NCBI GenBank assembly: GCA_037783545.1
Contig: JBBELK010000028.1
Location: 89,434 to 153,433, forward strand
DNA: 64,000 bases
Direction of reading: 5' to 3'
Source: Henricia sp. BOLD:AAB3569
Taxonomy: Eukaryota > Echinodermata > Asteroidea > Spinulosida > Echinasteridae
Translations under genes and position numbers: made by a program
The notes under the pieces: generated by a model
What the model was told of the DNA's origin: nothing
Seen by the model: only the letters and a program-made list of their open reading frames with translations
The model's database searches: none
Shown: positions 59,500 through 64,000 of the stretch, piece by piece
Layout: every line of letters begins with the position of its first letter
Numbering within the stretch: position 1 is the first letter of the stretch

Positions 59500-62400
59500 A
59501 TGCAAAATTGAAGTTGGTTGGAAAATTCCTTGATTTCCAAATTTGCCGGCATTTGGGACACCACTTTGACCTAATTCCCGTCTCAATCTGGGGTGAGTCC
59601 AACGGCCCGTACAAATGTACACCAGCGCAGCGCAGGCTGTCCAACAGCCACGGTTAGGGGAATAACACGTAGCCGAGCTCCGCTTTCCCCTAAACTCTGA
59701 CATTTCTCCGTCATTTACCAGCGAAAATCTGTCAATTTTGCATGACAAGTGCGGAATATATACAGTTTGGAGCATGCAAAATTTGAAGTTGGTTGGAAAA
59801 TTCCTTGATTTCCAAATTTGCCGGCATTTCTTGGGACACACTTTGACCTAATTCCCGTCACAATCTGGGGTGAGTCAACGAGCCGTAGAAATGTACACAA
59901 GCGCAGCGCAGGGTGTCCCAACAGCCACTGTTAGGGGAATAACCACGTAGCCGAGCTCCGCTTTCCCTAAACTCTGAAATTTATCCGTCATTTCCCAGCG
60001 AAAATCTGTCAATTTTGCATGACAAGTGCGGATTATATACAGTTTGGAGCATGCAAAATTTGATATTTGGTTGGAAAATTCCTTGATTTCCAAATTTGCC
60101 GGCATTTGCGGACACACTTTGACCTAATTCCCGTCACAATCTGGGGTGAGTCAACGGCCGTAACAAATGTACACCAGCGCAGCGCAGGTGTCCCCAAACA
60201 GCCACGTTAGGGGAATAACAACGTAGCCGAGCTCCGCTTTCCCTAAACTCTGAAATTTCTCCGTCATTTCCCAGCGAAAATCTGTCAATTTTGCATGACA
60301 AGTGCGGAATATATACAGTTTGGAGCATGCAAAATTTGAAGTTGGTTGGAAAATTCCTTGATTTCCAAATTTTCCGGCATTTGGGACACACATTGACCTA
60401 ATTCCCGTCACAATCTGGGGTGAGTCAACGGACCGTACAAATGTACATAAGCGCAGCGCAGGGTGTCCCAACGGCCACGGTTAGGGGAATAACCACGTAG
60501 CCGAGCTCCGCTTTCACTAAACTCTGAAATTTCTCCGTCATTTCCCAGCGAAAATCTGTCAATTTTGCATGACAAGTGCGGAATAATACAGTTTGGAGCA
60601 TGCAAAATTTGAAGTTGGTTGGAAAATTCCTTGATTTCCAAATTTGCCGGCATTTGGACACACTTTGACCTAATTCTGTCACAATCTGGGGTGAGTCAAC
60701 AGCCGTACAAATGTACACAAGCGCAGCGCAGGGTGTCCCAACAGCCACGGTTAGGGGAATAACCACGTAGCCGAGCTCCGCTTTCCCTAAACTCTGAAAT
60801 TTTCTCCGTCATTTCCCAGCGAAAATCTGTCAATTTTGCATGACAAGTGCGGAATATATACAAGTTTGGAGCATGCAAAATTTGAATTGGTTGGAAAATT
60901 CCTTGATTTCCAAATTTGCCGGCATTTGGGACACACTTTGACCTAATTCCCGTCACAATCTGGGGTGAGTCAACGGCCGTACAAATGTACACCAGCGCAG
61001 CGCAGGGTGTCCCAACAGCCACGGTTAGGGGAATAACAACGTAGCCGAGCTCCGCTTTCCCTAAACTCTGAAATTTCTCCGTCATTTCCCAGCGAAAATC
61101 TGTCAATTTTGCATGACAAGTGCGGAATATATACAGTTTGGAGCATGCAAAATTTGAAGTTGGTTGGAAAATTCCTTGATTTCCAAATTTGCCGGCATTT
61201 GGGACACACATTGACCTAATTCCCGTCACAATCTGGGGTGAGTCAACGACCGTACAAATGTACACAAGCACAGCGCAGGGTGTCCCAACGGCCACGGTTA
61301 GGGGAATAACCACGGTAGCCGAGCTCCGTTTTCCCCTAAACTCTGAAATTTCTCCGTCATTTCCAAGCGAAAATCTGTCAATTTTGCATGACAAGTTCGG
61401 AATATATACAGTTTGGAGCATGCAAAATTTGAAGTTGGTTGGAAAATTCCTTGATTTCCAAATTTTCCGGCATTTGGGACACACTTTGACCTAATTCCCG
61501 TCACAATCTGGGGTGAGTCAACGGCCGTACAAATGTACACCAGCGCAGCGCAGGGTGTCCCAACAGCCACGGTTAGGGGAATAACCACGTAGCCGAGCTC
61601 CGCTTCACTAAACTCTGAAATTTCTCCGTCATTTCCCAGCGAAAATCTGTCAATTTTGCATGACAAGTGCGGAATATATACAGTTTGGAGCATGGCAAAA
61701 TTGAAGTTGGTTGGAAAATTCCTTGATTTCCAAATTTGCCTGCATTTGGGACACACTTTGACCTATTCCTGTCACAATCTGGGGTGAGTCAACAGCCGTA
61801 CAAATGTACACAAGCGCAGCGCAGGGTGTCCCAACAGCCACGGTTAGGGGAATAACCACGTAGCCGAGCTCCGCTTTCCCTAAACTCTGAAATTTCTCCG
61901 TCATTTCCCAGCGAAAATCTGTCAATTTTGCATGACAAGTGCGGAATATATACAGTTTGGAGCATGCAAAATTTGAAGTTGGTTGGAAAATTCCTTGATT
62001 TTCCAAATTTGCCGGCATTTGGACACACTTTGACCTAATTCCCGTCACAATCTGGGGTGAAGTCAACGGCCGTACAAATGTACACCAGCGCAGCGCAGGG
62101 TGTCCCAACAGGCCACGGTTAGGGGAATAACTACGATAGCCGAGCTCCGCTTTCCCTAAACTCTGAAATTTCTCCGTCATTCCCAGCGAAAATCTGTCAA
62201 TTTGCATACAAGTGCGGAAGTAGTATACAGTTTGAAGCATGGCAAAATTCAAGTTGGTTGAAAATTCCTTGATTTCCAATTTGCGGCATTTGCGGACACA
62301 CTTTGACCTAATTTCCCGTCACAATGCTGGGGTGAGTCAAACGGCCGTACAAACTTTACACAAGCGCAGCGCAGGGTGTCCCAACGGCCACGGTAGGGGA

Positions 62401-64000
62401 ATAACCACGTAGCCGAGCTGCTCCGCTTTCCCCTAAACTCTGAAATTGTTCTCCGTCATTCCTCAGCGAAAATCTGTCAATTTTGCATGACAAGTGCGGA
62501 ATATATACAGTTTGGAGCATGCAAAATTGAAGTTGGTTGGAAAATTCCTTGATTTCAAATTTGCCGGCATTTGGGACACACTTTGACCTAATTCCCGTCA
62601 CAATCTGGGGTGAGTCAACGGCCGTACAAATGTACACCAGCGCAGCGCAGGGTGTCCCAACAGCCACGGTTAGGGGAATAACCACGTAGCCGAGCTCCGC
62701 TTTCCCTAAACTCTGAAATTTCTCCGTCAATTTCCCAGCGAAAATCTGGTCAATTTTGCATGACTAAGTGCGGAATATATACAGTTTGGAGCATGCAAAA
62801 TTGAAGTTGGTTGGAAAATTCCTTGATTTCCAAATTTGCCGCATTTGGGACACACTTTGACCTAATTCCCGTCACAATCTGGGGTGAGTCAACGGCCGTA
62901 CAAATGTACACAAGCGACAGCGCAGGGTGTCCCAACGGCCACGGTTAGGGGAATAACCACGTAGCCGAGCTCCGTTTTCCCTAAACTCTGAAATTCTCCG
63001 TCATTTCAAGCGAAAATCTGTTTAATTTTGCATGACAAGTCGGAATATATACAGTTTGGGAGCATGCAAATTTGAAGTTGGTTGGAAAATTCCTTGATTT
63101 CCAAATTTGCCGGCATTTGGGACACACTTTGACCTAATTCCCGTCACAATCTGGGGTGAGTCAACGGCCGTACAAATGTACACCCAGCGCAGCGCAGGCT
63201 GTCCCAACAGCCACGGTTAGGGGAATAACCACGTAGCCGAGCTCCGCTTTCCCTAAACTCTGACATTCTCCGTCATTTACCAGCGAAATCTGTCAATTTT
63301 GCATGACAAGTGCGGAATATATACAGTTTGGAGCATGCAAAATTTGAAGTTGGTTGGAAAATTCCTTGATTTCCAAATTTGCCGGCATTTGGGACACACT
63401 TTGACCTAATTCCCGTCACAATCTGGGGTGAGTCAACGGCCGTAGAAATGTACACAAGCGCAGCGCAGGGTGTCCCAACAGCCACTGTTAGGGGATAACC
63501 ACGTAGCCGAGCTCCCGCTTTCCCTAAACTCTGAAATTTATCCTTCATTGTCCCAGCGAAAATCTGTCAATTTTGCATGACAAAGTGCGGAATATATACA
63601 GTTTGCGAGCATGCAAAATTTGAATTTGGTTGGAAAATTCCTTGATTTCCAAATTTGCCGGCATTTGGGACACACTTTGACCTAATTCCCGTCACAATCT
63701 GGGGTGAGTCAACGGCCCGTACAAATGTACACCAGCGCAGCGCAGGGGTCCACAAACCAGCCACGTTAGAGGGGAATAACAACGTAGCCGAGCTCCGCTT
63801 TCCCTAAACTCTGAAATTTCTCCGTCATTTCCCAGCGAAAATCTGTCAATTTTGCATGACTAAGTGCGGGATATATACAGTTTGGGAGCATGCAAAATTT
63901 GAAGTTGGTTGGAAAATTCCTTGATTTCCAAATTTGCCGGCATTTGGGGACACACATTGACCTAATCCCGTTCACAATCTGGGGTGAGTCAACGACCGTA
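59500..64000. other. Very indel-rich right end of the array, error-like
   Basis: Single-base insertions and deletions become frequent after about 59.5 kb. Between 62160 and 62470 I count at least 15, for example GTCATTCCCAGCG, AATTTGCATACAAG, AATGCTGGGG, GTCAAACGG and GAAATTGTTCTCC. The same HOR positions in the copy at 55.5-59.3 kb are clean. Changes are private and often affect short homopolymers, which suggests a weakly polished contig end rather than ageing of the satellite. Confidence 0.65.

Larger units (their letters stand above)
47114..64000. repeat. Right satellite array, same family, about 62 tandem copies
   Basis: The array resumes at TTTCCCTAAACTCTG directly after the LINE, in the phase where the left array stopped, and runs to the window end. 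It belongs to a different subfamily mix from the left side. The 6-bp-longer unit is present only twice (monomers starting at 51122 and 53039). The TTATGGG and CAGATGTAC variants common on the left are not seen here. Local markers are AACGGCCACGG with GAGCTCCGTTTTCCC and CAAGTTCGGAA, AACAACGTAG, CAACAGCCGTAC, CAACGACCGTAC and CGCTTTCACTAAAC. These markers recur at fixed spacings and define the HORs listed separately. Confidence 0.98.
55503..64000. repeat. 14-monomer higher-order repeat, 3822 bp, about 2.3 copies
   Basis: Copy 1 is 55503-59324 (14 x 273). Copy 2 starts at 59325 and runs to about 62890. Copy 3 starts there and is cut by the window end. Shared landmarks are CTGTTAATTTT (about 55636, 59456, 63020), CAGGCTGTCC followed by GACATTTC(TCC) and TTTACCAGCG (about 55877, 59700, 63263), and GTAGAAATGTAC followed by ATTTATCC (56058, 59885, 63444), plus AACAACGTAG after each. 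Copy 2 has one monomer fewer because the unit at about 60420 joins the CGGACCGTAC start to the CTTTCACTAAAC end of the following type. Confidence 0.85.

Overview
This window is eukaryotic, almost certainly metazoan, heterochromatin-type DNA. About 57 of its 64 kb is one satellite family in head-to-tail tandem array. The array is split by a single, almost complete, Tx1-like (L1-superfamily) non-LTR retrotransposon on the + strand. I see no conventional host gene, no tRNA or rRNA, and no CRISPR array. The species cannot be named from the sequence. The Tx1-like LINE points to an animal, and the satellite keeps a CpG observed/expected ratio of about 0.87 (hand count on one monomer: 67 C, 61 G, 13 CpG in 273 bp, 46.9% GC), so it is not decayed by CpG methylation.

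Layout. Positions 1-40092 hold the left satellite array of roughly 145 monomers. Positions 40093-47113 hold the LINE: a 5' UTR with a small hairpin and a 4-codon upstream ORF, ORF1 (nucleic-acid-binding protein with one CCHC knuckle, frameshifted at an A10 run near its 3' end), ORF2 (apurinic-type endonuclease, reverse transcriptase and C-terminal CCHC finger, intact at 1293 aa), and a 1.15-kb 3' UTR with five related stem-loops and an AATAAA. Positions 47114-64000 hold the right array of about 62 monomers. The right array resumes in the same monomer phase, about 2 bp after the point where the left array stops, so the LINE is one insertion into one monomer.

The satellite has two unit lengths, 273 bp and 279 bp. 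They differ by one 6-bp step (ATGCGC) in a GCGCA-rich stretch. The 279-bp form makes up about a third of monomers at 10.5-29 kb (24 of about 67) but only 2 of about 62 in the right array. Monomers are organised into nested higher-order repeats (HORs) that differ by region: a 3-mer (819 bp) near the left end, a 14-mer (3852 bp, two full tandem copies at 17.2-24.9 kb), 3-mers of 831 bp at 33.4-37.8 kb, a 1098-bp 4-mer block at 50-53 kb, and a 14-mer of 3822 bp with an internal 1092-bp 4-mer from 55.5 kb to the end. This is the expected result of unequal exchange and local homogenisation.

Both unit lengths are multiples of three, and one minus-strand frame has no stop in the typical monomer. Open frames therefore run through many monomers, the longest being 2373 codons. 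The variants I traced change amino acids more often than not, so I read this as passive openness rather than a gene. Two zones, about 5.4-10.5 kb and about 59.5-64 kb, are dense in private one-base indels and look like unpolished assembly. The rest of the array is very clean.

The most interesting points are the possible specialisation of this Tx1-like element for a satellite target, the repeated stem-loops in its 3' UTR, the ORF1 frame break at a homopolymer, and the multi-tier HOR architecture.
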